The notes: generated by a model from the letters alone, not told the origin. Numbered from the stretch's first letter, positions 1-6,614 are shown. The stretch: 7,384 nt of DNA from Actinomycetes bacterium (GCA_021844725.1 JAKBSX010000126.1:1-7384); one strand, 5' to 3'. A program made the numbers and translations.

Positions 1-401
1 AAGAGCATCAAGTAAAGTGTGATTGCGATACCGAGCCCTAAGACAGCCTCAAAGTACCTGTTTAGCCAAAGTCCTCTCCGATGTTCGGGGATCTGGAAAA
101 TGTATGTGAAGAACGCGGGGAGATTCAACATGTACGGGTATTTGCTGAACAACGTGAAACGAAATCTTGCCACTAGTAGAATAGCGATCGCAAACAAGCT
201 CGACAGCGCTGGTACCAGTAGAAAAGTGCTCCTGGCTTCGTAATGGGTCGGCTCCCCGGAGAAACCAAACTGCGTCGGTACTTCCTTGGGCAACATGGAA
301 TAGCAATACAAACCAATAATCCAGATCGCAACAGCAAGAAGAAGAAGTGTTATAAAGAGAATTCGCCCACGTCTGCTAAGAGGTAGTGGTGCTATGGCCA
401 T
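1..401 (-). CDS. DUF1648/SdpI-like membrane protein, 3' end cut by window
   Basis: The reading frame opens at ATG 399-401 and stays open for 133 codons to the window edge, so the C-terminus is missing. A good Shine-Dalgarno AAAGGAG lies about 10 nt upstream. Residues about 14-36 are a hydrophobic helix (ILFITLLLLAVAIWIIGLYC), followed by LPKEVPTQFGFSGEPTHY, which matches the DUF1648 pattern (LP..vP.HfgfsG.p..y) found next to the first helix of SdpI-family proteins. A second helix follows at about residues 61-78, and a third begins near residue 117. DUF1648 proteins are integral membrane proteins; SdpI of Bacillus is a toxin-immunity and signalling protein, but most family members have no known role, so immunity is only a possibility here. 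It starts 30 nt after the GTTAGGC box of attC-1, so it is the first gene of the next cassette. The domain call is fairly secure, the function unknown. Confidence 0.75.
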   Translation of the reverse strand, partial: MAIAPLPLSRRGRILFITLLLLAVAIWIIGLYCYSMLPKEVPTQFGFSGEPTHYEARSTFLLVPALSSLFAIAILLVARFRFTLFSKYPYMLNLPAFFTYIFQIPEHRRGLWLNRYFEAVLGLGIAITLYLML

Positions 402-430
402 TTTGACTTACTCCTTTCCACGCGCATTGC

Positions 431-615
431 GCCTAACGATTTCTATATTGGGTCTCGAAGGCAAACACGGGGGATGCCCCACAAAGGACATAGGCGCAAA
501 AAAGTCGTCCCGATTGACGCCTACAAATGTGCTTTGCTCCAATGCCTGCAGCAATCGGGATGAAGCGAACACGATGATATATAATAATTGAGCGTCTTTT
601 TTGCGATTGTTATAT
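431..615 (-). repeat. attC-1 recombination site, enlarged by an insert
   Basis: On the minus strand the RYYYAAC-like box is ATATAAC (609-615) and the GTTRRRY box is GTTAGGC (431-437). The outer stem pairs 495-504 with 596-605 (CGCAAAAAAG with its complement, 10 bp perfect). The inner stem pairs 508-516 with 552-560 (TCCCGATTG, 9 bp perfect). The conserved core ATGAAGCGA...GAGCGTC occupies 560-596. In the other five sites the outer stem starts about 3-9 nt from the R' box; here about 57 nt (438-494) intervene, making the site 185 bp, longer than the usual attC range of roughly 57-141 bp. It follows the stop of the small exported protein by 16 nt. Confidence 0.75.
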
Positions 616-631
616 GCGGTGCGCGCGTCCA

Positions 632-928
632 CTAGGCGCCGTAGCGATACTTGTTAAATTGTATCACATCCGGTTGTCCATCCCCATTATTGTCAACGTA
701 GCCGACACTTCCGCGTGCGTCAACGTTAGTTTGCCAGTCGGAGAATTGGACCAGCAGCAACCCGGTAGTCAACGATGTATTCAACATCACGGTGTTTGGC
801 GGAAGAGTGACATTGCTGACATCGCAAACTGTCTTTTGAGTAGCTCCAAGAGCCACCGAAGATAATAGAATGCTGGCGAACAAAGCCACGCTTATTCGCG
901 CGATTGCATCCGTAAATCGTGACTTCAT
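632..928 (-). CDS. Small exported protein with a calcium-binding-like loop
   Basis: A 98-residue protein. The N-terminus has basic residues (MKSRF, R11) and a hydrophobic run about residues 13-28 ending in SVALGA, a typical Sec signal peptide with probable cleavage near residue 29. The mature part is about 70 residues. Near its C-terminus is YVDNNGDGQPDVIQ, which fits the DxNxDGxxD calcium loop seen in dockerin, thrombospondin type-3 and EF-hand-like repeats; only one loop is visible, so it is not a complete dockerin. The start is supported by GAGGTG five nt before ATG. The gene begins 36 nt after the upstream T9SS-protein gene with no attC between, so the two share a cassette and probably a transcript. 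I do not recognise the family; the calcium loop is inference from the motif. Confidence 0.68.
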   Translation of the reverse strand: MKSRFTDAIARISVALFASILLSSVALGATQKTVCDVSNVTLPPNTVMLNTSLTTGLLLVQFSDWQTNVDARGSVGYVDNNGDGQPDVIQFNKYRYGA

Positions 929-964
929 AATTGCACCTCATAAGGTTTGTGCGTTGATGAATAG

Positions 965-1873
965 TTATTTAACTAACATCGCCTTGCGGACAAGAACGGT
1001 TTGTCCTGCCTCAAGGCGGTACCAATATATTCCACTCGGCAAATCACCTCCTTCCAGTTTTGCTTCGTATGTACCAGCATCCCGAAGACCTCTTACTAAA
1101 GTTTTTAACTTTCTCCCTAAGAGATCATAAACAGACAAATCAACGAAAGTCCTTTCGGGTAAATCGTATTCGATGGTGCTGGATGGATTAAATGGGTTAG
1201 GGTAGTTCTGTAGTAATCTGAAATTAGTGGCGATTGGGGTTTCTGTAAGTTTTATGTCGGTGGTGTTGGTGTCTCCATATAATCTGCCGTTTATCAGGGC
1301 ACCATACATTATTCTTTCGTCGAGTTGCCATTGCTTAAATATCAAGCCGTAGCCTGGCGCGAAGTAACTATAAGTCCAAGCATCGTATGCACCTGGTTGA
1401 TCATCATAGAAAACAATCACATTTCGATAAGTACCTTTAAGGGGGCCTCCCGAAATTTGAAAGGTGTCTAACACGGCTGCGAGTGTAACAACATGAGTTA
1501 CAGTATCACCGCTTGCAAACACGTAGCGATATTCCCATGTGTCGTTTACCACAGAATGAAACTTGTAAAGGAGTTGCTCTTCAGTTCCATTTAAGAAAAA
1601 GACGTCTCCGCTGGTATCTACTCTGACGGTATCGTCTACCGCATCAGCGACGACCCCTTGATAGAGCGGATACCAGCGCAAAACAAAATATTTATTTCCA
1701 TTTATTCGAGTAGTATCAACGTCTTGCCTAGCCGACCAGAGTTGCTCATCTCCTTTGTATCTCCAGAAATCTCCAACATGGAGCGGGAAATAATCTGTCG
1801 AATCCTGAGCGCGAAGGTTGGCCGATGGTAATGTTACCACTAGCATCAAAAACCCGAGAATTGAATTTCTCAT
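965..1873 (-). CDS. Exported protein with T9SS-type C-terminal sorting domain
   Basis: A 302-residue protein. Residues 1-22 are a signal peptide (MRNSILGFLMLVVTLPSANL, then RAQ). The mature N-terminus starts DYFPLHVGDFWRYKG, a pattern (fPL..GD.W.Y) common at the start of uncharacterised beta-rich exported proteins of the FCB group. The last 85 or so residues form a T9SS type A / FlgD-like domain: LLQNYPNPFNPSSTIEYDLP, then VYDLLGRKLKTLV and GIYWYRLEAG, ending in VRKAMLVK. In T9SS organisms this domain directs transport across the outer membrane and is removed or anchored at the surface; whether this host has T9SS is not shown here. The start is fixed by GAGGTGA six nt before ATG. It is the first gene of a two-gene cassette, starting about 95 nt after the R' box of attC-2. 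Its layout resembles the interrupted gene at 4969-5937. The binding or enzymatic role of the central part is unknown. Confidence 0.88.
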   Translation of the reverse strand: MRNSILGFLMLVVTLPSANLRAQDSTDYFPLHVGDFWRYKGDEQLWSARQDVDTTRINGNKYFVLRWYPLYQGVVADAVDDTVRVDTSGDVFFLNGTEEQLLYKFHSVVNDTWEYRYVFASGDTVTHVVTLAAVLDTFQISGGPLKGTYRNVIVFYDDQPGAYDAWTYSYFAPGYGLIFKQWQLDERIMYGALINGRLYGDTNTTDIKLTETPIATNFRLLQNYPNPFNPSSTIEYDLPERTFVDLSVYDLLGRKLKTLVRGLRDAGTYEAKLEGGDLPSGIYWYRLEAGQTVLVRKAMLVK

Positions 1874-1967
1874 AAGGTCACCTCTTTATTGCTTTCATGG
1901 AAAATATTTGTTCAACTGACATGAAATATCCACCTGATGTTCCACTTCGGAATCCCGGCAGCGTTGC

Positions 1968-2083
1968 GCCTAACGTCTCGCCGCATCACGTTCGTGCCGC
2001 GCCTTTCGGCAGTTCCTCCGCGCGTGGCATGAAGCGAGAACGAAATATAAAAATGACGAGCGTCGTGATGCGGCTTGCTAGTT
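1968..2083 (-). repeat. attC-2 recombination site
   Basis: On the minus strand the first box is AACTAGC (2077-2083), a degenerate RYYYAAC, and the last is GTTAGGC (1968-1974), a perfect GTTRRRY. The outer stem is the best in the window: 1980-1990 GCCGCATCACG pairs perfectly with 2064-2074. The inner arms GTGCCGCGC (from about 1994) and GCGCGTGGCAT (to about 2030) pair less well. The conserved core lies at 2029-2064. The site begins 16 nt after the stop of the 667-residue repeat protein and is 116 bp long, within the normal attC range. The degenerate first box resembles the first bases of the same cassette at 4141-4147 rather than its partner box here. Confidence 0.78.
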
Positions 2084-2099
2084 GCAGTTGCCCGTTCAT

Positions 2100-4103
2100 T
2101 CATTTGAGGATCAAGAGCTTCTTCGTTTGCGTGGATGCACCCGCCTGCAATCTATAGAAGTACACTCCGCTCGAGAGATTACCTCCATCAAAATGGACTG
2201 TATGGGCGCCAATCGTCTGGTCTGCGTTCACAAGCGTTTTCACTTCCCTGCCGAGCACATCGTAGACTTTTAAAACCACGTGGCTACTCATTGCCAACCG
2301 ATAGCCGATCGTCGTTTCCGAGTTGAATGGGTTGGGATAGTTTTGATCTAGAATCAAGCGGGATGGTATATCTGGAATAATCTCTGCCAACGGCCGCCGC
2401 CACACACCCCCTTTATAAGTCCCGGCGAAGAGATTTGCTCCAATAACAATGAGAGAATAGACACCGGTATTCGTCAGGCCGGTACTGACTGGAATCCAGT
2501 CTGCCGTAGTGGTGTTGGAAAGAAACACACCGCGATCAGTGCCCGCAATCACATTCGTATCCAGGACAAGCAGTGCGTAGACATAGGCGTTTGCCAACCC
2601 CGAATTGAATGGAGCCCAGCTTGTGCCATTGTTCTTAGATACGAAGACGCCATCACCCCGGGTTCCGGCGAATACCTCTTTGCTTGAGAATGCAAAAGAC
2701 TGTACGTATGTGTTAGTCAGGCCGGTTGCCGCCTCTGTCCAGCTCGCGCCGTCATCGGTCGAAAGGAAAACACCGTTACTTGTGCCGAAAAAAACATCGT
2801 TGCCTGAAATGGCAAGCTTAGTGCCGATAACTTTTGATGGCAACTGAGTGAATACATCCCTCCAACTGGCTCCTTCATCCGTTGACAGGGAAACGCCGTC
2901 ATCTGTACCCGCGATAAGATTAGTACCAGAAAAGGCAAGGGAGTTGACAAAGGCTAATCCACTCGGGGTTGCAGTCCAGTGCAGGCCGTTATCTGTCGAA
3001 GAATAAACTCCCGAAATAGTTCCAGCGAAGATATGTGTGCCTGAGGCTGCAAAGCCATCACCATCGTTATTCTTCACATTGGTCGCGGTCCAGCTTGCGC
3101 CATTATCGGTAGAAACAAATACGCCGTTGCCGATAGTCCCGGCAATAACATTCGTGCCCAAGACGCCAAGAGACCAGACATAATCGTAAGCCAGACCCGA
3201 GTTTACGGCGGTCCAGTTGCTCCCACCGTTAGTGGATAAAAGAACGCCGCCAAAATCCGTGCCGGCAAATAGGTCCGTTCTCAAAACGGCAACAGACCGA
3301 ACAAAAGAATTCAAACCAGTGGTCACCGCAGTCCAGCTCGCACCTCTGTCTTTAGATACGAAAACACTGTCAGTGAAAGTCCCTGCAAGTATGTTTGTTC
3401 CGGAGCCGGCAAGACAGACAACTGCAGCATTGGTGAGGGTAGATACGGCCCAGCTTGAACCATTGTTATTTGATACAACTACTTTCTTACCATCCCCCAC
3501 AAAGAGACTCGTACCCATAACCAGAAGCACGCTCGGCGCAAATCCAGCCCCTGTGGCAGTCCAGGTCATGCCACTGTCAGTAGATATATACATGTCCCCC
3601 TCAGTCCCTGCAAATAGATTTGTACCCATGGCCGCAAGGGACGCAACGGCGGTGGTGGTGGTCATCCTTACAGTCCAACTGCTGCCGCTGTCAGTCGAAA
3701 GAAAAATACCGTCTTCAGTTGCCGCGAAATAGTCCGTGCCGATATGGGCAAAGGCCGAGACATGGCCGATATGCAAGTCTGCGCTGGTCGCCGTCCAGGT
3801 TGTGCAATTGTTTGTCGAGACAAATATGCCGTTGGAAGTCCCTGCAAGAATATTCATTCCAAAAACGGCAAGAGAATAAACCGGAGTGTTCAATCCCTCA
3901 TTGACTGCAACCCAACTCCTGCCGCCGTCGGTCGAGAAGGAAACGCCCTCATAGGTCCCTGCAAAAATATTCTTGCCGGAAGCGGCAAGACAATATACGG
4001 TACCACCGTAGGGGCCATTCGTTTGTACCCACTGTGCAAAAGCCGAATTAGCCAAGGCTAAAAGGAAATAACCAATACTTAAAAATCTGGCAATGCGTCT
4101 CAT
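2100..4103 (-). CDS. Exported 13-repeat Asp-box/BNR-like protein with T9SS C-terminal domain
   Basis: A 667-residue protein from ATG 4101-4103. This start gives a classic signal peptide (MRRIARFLSIGYFLLALANS, then AFAQ). Upstream GAGTGA at 8 nt is a fair ribosome site, while a TTG further upstream would lie inside the attC-3 R' box. Residues about 25-575 consist of roughly 42-residue units of the form SLAV.GTNLFAGT.DGVFLSTDNGASWTA...GL. I count 13 SxDxGxxW-type motifs (STDGGRSW to the eroded SNTTTADW). This is the BNR/Asp-box or Ycf48-like beta-propeller pattern, common in exported proteins of the FCB group. No sialidase catalytic residues can be assigned, so an adhesive or structural surface role is more likely than an enzyme. 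The last 88 or so residues are a T9SS/FlgD-like domain (LDQNYPNPFN, VYDVLGREVKTLV, GVYFYRLQAG, KKLLILK). It is the only gene of its cassette. Confidence 0.9.
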   Translation of the reverse strand: MRRIARFLSIGYFLLALANSAFAQWVQTNGPYGGTVYCLAASGKNIFAGTYEGVSFSTDGGRSWVAVNEGLNTPVYSLAVFGMNILAGTSNGIFVSTNNCTTWTATSADLHIGHVSAFAHIGTDYFAATEDGIFLSTDSGSSWTVRMTTTTAVASLAAMGTNLFAGTEGDMYISTDSGMTWTATGAGFAPSVLLVMGTSLFVGDGKKVVVSNNNGSSWAVSTLTNAAVVCLAGSGTNILAGTFTDSVFVSKDRGASWTAVTTGLNSFVRSVAVLRTDLFAGTDFGGVLLSTNGGSNWTAVNSGLAYDYVWSLGVLGTNVIAGTIGNGVFVSTDNGASWTATNVKNNDGDGFAASGTHIFAGTISGVYSSTDNGLHWTATPSGLAFVNSLAFSGTNLIAGTDDGVSLSTDEGASWRDVFTQLPSKVIGTKLAISGNDVFFGTSNGVFLSTDDGASWTEAATGLTNTYVQSFAFSSKEVFAGTRGDGVFVSKNNGTSWAPFNSGLANAYVYALLVLDTNVIAGTDRGVFLSNTTTADWIPVSTGLTNTGVYSLIVIGANLFAGTYKGGVWRRPLAEIIPDIPSRLILDQNYPNPFNSETTIGYRLAMSSHVVLKVYDVLGREVKTLVNADQTIGAHTVHFDGGNLSSGVYFYRLQAGASTQTKKLLILK

Positions 4104-4140
4104 CTGCGCTGTCACTCGTTGAACCTGAACGGGCAATTGC

Positions 4141-4262
4141 AACTAACGTCCACGAGAACCATGTCGTGCCGCGCATCCATTAATGGGGTACCATGATGGG
4201 CGCGGCATTGAGCGAGCTCGATAATATAGAATAGTCGAGCGTCGTGATCGCCGCTGTTATGC
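4141..4262 (-). repeat. attC-3 recombination site with mismatched outer arms
   Basis: On the minus strand the boxes are GCATAAC (4256-4262) and GTTAGTT (4141-4147), 122 bp in total. The inner stem pairs GTGCCGCGC (about 4166-4174) with GCGCGGCAT (about 4201-4209). The conserved core is 4207-4243 and contains a small hairpin GCTCGA/TCGAGC. The outer arms do not match: the left arm CGAGAACCAT (4153-4162) should face ATGGTTCTCG, but the right arm reads GTGATCGCCGC. The expected partner is instead in attC-6. The site starts 21 nt after the lipoprotein stop codon. Confidence 0.75.
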
Positions 4263-4283
4263 GCTGGCACGAGACATTGCACA

Positions 4284-4775
4284 TCACTGGTAGCCGCCTT
4301 TCGTGGGAGGAAGGGCTTTGTACTCTGGTTTCGAGGTGACGATGTCCCAAATTAATTGCGTTAAACGTTCAATGAAATATTTAGACTTGTTATGTGGGTC
4401 GATCGGAGAGTCCCAAACAACAGTCTTGTCTTGATTTTTGTATTTTATCCTGAGCATTTGCGGACCCAGATCTGGCTCGACGCTTTGGTAGGTGGGCCTC
4501 TTATAAATGGTATCTGGCAAAGAGAAGAACCTGTAATGATCCAGCGCGTTAGCAATAATGTCCTGCTCCCTCGTCGTGAGCCACATCGTGGTCTTCAAGG
4601 TACCAGGGATGAGGTCTTTCTGATACGTCCCGCGAAAGGTATCCAGTTCATCAAGCGCATTGGTGTGCATAAATATCTGCACAAATTGGACATCGTGGCT
4701 TACTCCCGAAGGGGAAGAAAATATGCAACAGCCAATCATTACGAGACTTCCGACCAGAGGAACGAATAATTTCAT
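4284..4775 (-). CDS. Short lipoprotein of unknown function
   Basis: A 163-residue protein from ATG 4773-4775, with TTGGAG six nt upstream. A TTG four codons earlier overlaps that ribosome site and is unlikely to be the start. Residues 1-16 (MKLFVPLVGSLVMIGC) form a type II signal peptide with lipobox MIGC; cysteine 16 would be lipidated, and the next residues C-I-F-S-S do not show an inner-membrane retention Asp. The mature part is acidic-to-neutral and mixed alpha/beta, with TTREQDIIANALDHYRFFSL and a basic-aromatic C-terminal half (SKYFIERLTQLIWDIVTSKP) ending in a low-complexity tail. I do not recognise the family; spacing of the hydrophobic blocks resembles small FCB-group lipoproteins annotated only as hypothetical. 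It is alone in its cassette between attC-4 and attC-3. Confidence 0.72.
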   Translation of the reverse strand: MKLFVPLVGSLVMIGCCIFSSPSGVSHDVQFVQIFMHTNALDELDTFRGTYQKDLIPGTLKTTMWLTTREQDIIANALDHYRFFSLPDTIYKRPTYQSVEPDLGPQMLRIKYKNQDKTVVWDSPIDPHNKSKYFIERLTQLIWDIVTSKPEYKALPPTKGGYQ

Positions 4776-4821
4776 ATTTGACTCCAATATCCTATCGTCA
4801 GCTAGCTTGTCCCGTGCTTGC

Positions 4822-4956
4822 GGCTAACGTGACGCGAGAAGAAGTCGTTGCTTTCGCTTACTATAAATGTTGCGTAGCGTCGAGTCATCGAGCGAAAGCA
4901 ATGAAGCGACCACCATGATATATAATAATCGAGCGCCTTTCTTGCGCGTGTTAGCC
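4822..4956 (-). repeat. attC-4 recombination site
   Basis: On the minus strand the boxes are GGCTAAC (4950-4956) and GTTAGCC (4822-4828), a perfect RYYYAAC/GTTRRRY pair, 135 bp in total. The inner stem TTGCTTTCGCT (4848-4858) pairs perfectly with 4891-4901. The outer arms CGCGAGAAG (from 4833) and CTTTCTTGCGCG pair only in part. The conserved core is 4901-4937, including TATATAATAATCGAGCG. The site begins 12 nt after the stop of the interrupted T9SS gene, and the sequence between stop and box (GCAGTTGCCCG on the plus strand) is shared with the corresponding position at attC-2. Confidence 0.8.
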
Positions 4957-4968
4957 GCAGTTGCCCGT

Positions 4969-5937
4969 TCATTTGAGGAACAGGAGTTTCTTTGTTGCAA
5001 TGTAAGTGCCCGTATGGAGTGAGTATAAATACACGCCGCTGGCAAGGCTGGAAGCGTCGAAAGTGACGGAGTGAGTTCCGGATAATTTGTAGCTGCTAAC
5101 CAGAGTGCGGACAGCCTGACCGAGTATGTCGTAGACCCTCAAGGTTACGAACTCGCTTCTGGGCAATGCGTACGTTATGACCGTTGTGGGGTTGAAAGGA
5201 TTCGGGTAGTTCTGAAACAGAGCAGGGCTTGATGGTACGGTAGCGTGCTGAACTACTGCATCCAACATCTGCCCGTATTCGACCCCTCCCAGTTTCGCAT
5301 AGACCAAGTAGGTGTCAGTCGATCCAATATCCCACGATTCATCCTCGAAAGAGAGTCCGAATCCCTTTCACAGCTGATGATTTTCCCCGGCCAAGGGTCC
5401 AAGTTCCTGAAATGTCTTTACCTCTGTCGCCACATGAAGCACGGAATCCATGGCCATCGATTTGCACACTGTGGAATTGTAGGAGGTTCCGTAGTCCCAA
5501 TAACTCGGAGCAAAGGGAGCGCCTCTCGACGAGCCAATCGTGTCGCTAGGCTCCGCGTACAGACTGTCAATTTGGCGTTCATGGTTCTTCAAAGTGCTAT
5601 CAAACGGCAATGGTGCGTAGCTGAAGACGGAGCCGGTAAGGGTATCGACCCGCTCTAAAATGACATCCGTGTCGTGTGGAGGATAGAGATTTTTGTATAA
5701 CAGAACTCTATAGTCAAGCCCATCAGGAAGCGTACTGTCCCCCGTCACGGTTAGCGAGAATGCAGAGACTGAATCGATTATCGGGTACGGGGATGACGCC
5801 TCATTTGTGTAGGCGATGTACTCCCAAGTGTCACCGATCTGCAACGGATAGTAGGCCAGCTGCTGCTTTAGCGAATCGGTCTGGGCGGACGCGGCTGTTG
5901 ATGCGGCTATTACCATAAGAATCATCGCGTATTTCAT
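4969..5937 (-). pseudogene. Exported T9SS-type protein interrupted by an in-frame TGA
   Basis: One frame runs from ATG 5935-5937 to the stop TGA at 4969-4971, broken only by TGA at 5368-5370 (codon 190). Upstream, AAAGGAG lies six nt before ATG and residues 1-19 are a signal peptide (MKYAMILMVIAASTAASAQ). The mature part begins YYPLQIGDTWEYI, matching the start of the protein at 965-1873. Just before the TGA the protein reads AGENHQL, and the same frame continues KGFGLSFEDESWDIG, which looks like normal coding sequence, then the T9SS domain LFQNYPNPFNPTTVITYALP, VYDILGQAVRTLV, GVYLYSLHTG, KKLLFLK. Without the stop the product would be 322 residues, close to its 302-residue relative. Translation to the TGA would give an exported 189-residue protein without a sorting domain. 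A recent nonsense mutation, a sequencing error, or readthrough are all possible; TGA serves as the ordinary stop of several neighbours, so code reassignment is unlikely. Confidence 0.82.
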
Positions 5938-5967
5938 CGTTGTCTCCTTTGCTTAGCGGGCAATTGC

Positions 5968-6104
5968 GCCTGACGAGTCCACGAGAAAAGAGTCGCCGCG
6001 CACCTGCCTGCGGTAGGCAGGCTCCTTCGGGGTTATAATGTGTGCGCGGTGAAGCGAGAACTACGATATACAATAGTCGAGCGTCTCTTTTCTCGTTGTT
6101 ATAC
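5968..6104 (-). repeat. attC-5 recombination site
   Basis: On the minus strand the boxes are GTATAAC (6098-6104) and GTCAGGC (5968-5974), the latter one base from GTTRRRY. The outer stem pairs 5982-5992 (CGAGAAAAGAG) perfectly with 6085-6095, and the inner stem pairs CCGCGCAC (5996-6003) with GTGCGCGG (6042-6049). The conserved core is about 6050-6085. The terminal loop holds an extra 7-bp hairpin at 6003-6021. Length is 137 bp. The site starts 14 nt after the hicA stop. The changed second T of the R' box lies next to the cleavage point and might lower IntI activity; that is inference. Confidence 0.8.
6003..6021. repeat. GC-rich hairpin nested in the attC-5 loop
   Basis: CCTGCCT (6003-6009) and AGGCAGG (6015-6021) form a perfect 7-bp stem around the loop GCGGT. 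It lies at the tip of the attC-5 palindrome, where the other sites have unrelated short loops, and looks like a small palindrome inserted there. Similar CCTGCC/GGCAGG palindromes occur as dispersed repeats in other bacterial genomes, from general recollection only. Confidence 0.6.
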
Positions 6105-6118
6105 GACGCGGCGGACAG

Positions 6119-6340
6119 CTAAAGCAGTTCTACGAACTGCTCGACTGTCAAATCGGCTTGACGAATGATTGCCCGGAGCGTACCTCTATCAAGTTCTTCG
6201 TGATCTGGGACCATCAGCTGAGCGAAAGGTTTATCCCGCCTCAGGATCATGTGGCTGCCGTGTTGGCGCTTCATGATAAATCCCACCCTAGTGAGTGCCT
6301 TCACGCAATCTCGTCCGGATATGCGCGGGAGTTCGCTCAT
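6119..6340 (-). CDS. hicA: HicA family mRNA interferase toxin
   Basis: A 73-residue protein, the usual HicA length. It shows the family layout: SGRDCVKALTRVGF (helix 1 and turn), KRQHGSHMIL with catalytic histidine 30 in the GSH motif, then VPDHEELDRGTLRAIIRQAD and a C-terminal EQFVELL helix. HicA has a double-stranded-RNA-binding-like fold and cleaves mRNA and tmRNA in the cytoplasm when free of HicB. Its ATG overlaps the hicB stop by ATGA (6337-6340), so the two are translationally coupled, with antitoxin first. That order is one of the two known arrangements. The stop TAG is 14 nt before attC-5. All key residues are intact, so the toxin is probably functional. Confidence 0.93.
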   Translation of the reverse strand: MSELPRISGRDCVKALTRVGFIMKRQHGSHMILRRDKPFAQLMVPDHEELDRGTLRAIIRQADLTVEQFVELL

Positions 6341-6543
6341 ATCGCGACTAAAACTGCTTCAAACCTTTCCGGCGGTATGGCAAGATGATCGTCTTCCAGG
6401 GCAGCGATATATCCGTCAATCGCCTCTCTGATATTGGAAATAGCCTCTTCCTTTGTCTTGCCCTGACTAATGCACCCCGGAAGGCTGGGACACTCGGCAA
6501 CCCAGTAGCCATCCTCACCTGGATATATGATTACCTGTCTCAT
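6337..6543 (-). CDS. hicB: HicB family antitoxin, short form
   Basis: A 68-residue protein with the partial RNase H-like HicB fold: strand YPGEDGYWVAECPSLPGCIS, then GKTKEEAISNIREAIDGYI. The short C-terminus (to residue 68) leaves no room for the HTH or ribbon-helix-helix DNA-binding domain found in longer HicB proteins of about 100-150 residues, so autoregulation by this protein alone is uncertain. It neutralises HicA by direct binding. AAGGGA lies about eight nt before ATG. It is the first gene of a two-gene cassette, and a promoter-like element and dyad lie 30-55 nt upstream. Confidence 0.92.
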   Translation of the reverse strand: MRQVIIYPGEDGYWVAECPSLPGCISQGKTKEEAISNIREAIDGYIAALEDDHLAIPPERFEAVLVAI

Positions 6544-6572
6544 GCGTCAAATCCCTTCCTTATCTTCTAACC

Positions 6573-6597
6573 CAAATATAATTCTCTTTAGAGTATT
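6573..6597 (-). promoter_or_regulatory. Promoter-like element and dyad upstream of hicBA
   Basis: On the minus strand TATATTTG (6573-6580) matches the Bacteroidota -7 element TAnnTTTG and also overlaps a sigma70-like TATATT. I see no clear -33 TTTG or -35 TTGACA partner. Immediately upstream and overlapping by one base is an 18-nt dyad, 6580-6597 (AAT-x-CTCT-TT-AGAG-x-ATT), with seven of eight arm positions paired. A dyad against a promoter upstream of a toxin-antitoxin operon suggests an operator. Its protein partner is unknown. Confidence 0.45.
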
Positions 6598-6614
6598 CTG
6601 CCACCCGCCGTATC

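Noticed and set aside
581..590. TATAAT in the attC core as a plus-strand promoter
   Set aside because: It would read antisense to all genes, no -35 box stands at the right distance, and the hexamer varies between sites (TACAAT, TAGAAT, TAAAAA).
3217..3732. Open plus-strand frame of 171 codons
   Set aside because: It lies antisense to the 13-unit repeat protein and mirrors its repeated units; no ribosome site or recognisable domain. The same applies to plus-strand frames at 5245-5658 and 4392-4769.
2100..4103. Sialidase annotation for the Asp-box protein
   Set aside because: Asp-box motifs alone occur in many propellers, and no arginine triad or other sialidase catalytic pattern can be assigned.
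4104..4142. Upstream TTG start extending the repeat protein by 13 residues
   Set aside because: The TTG lies in the attC-3 R' box, and the ATG at 4103 gives a proper signal peptide.
4776..4787. Upstream TTG start for the lipoprotein
   Set aside because: The TTG is part of the Shine-Dalgarno TTGGAG that serves the ATG at 4775.
5368..5370. TGA read as tryptophan (alternative genetic code)
   Set aside because: TGA ends the neighbouring genes at 2100, 4284, 4969, 6337 and 7072, and Trp is encoded by TGG throughout.
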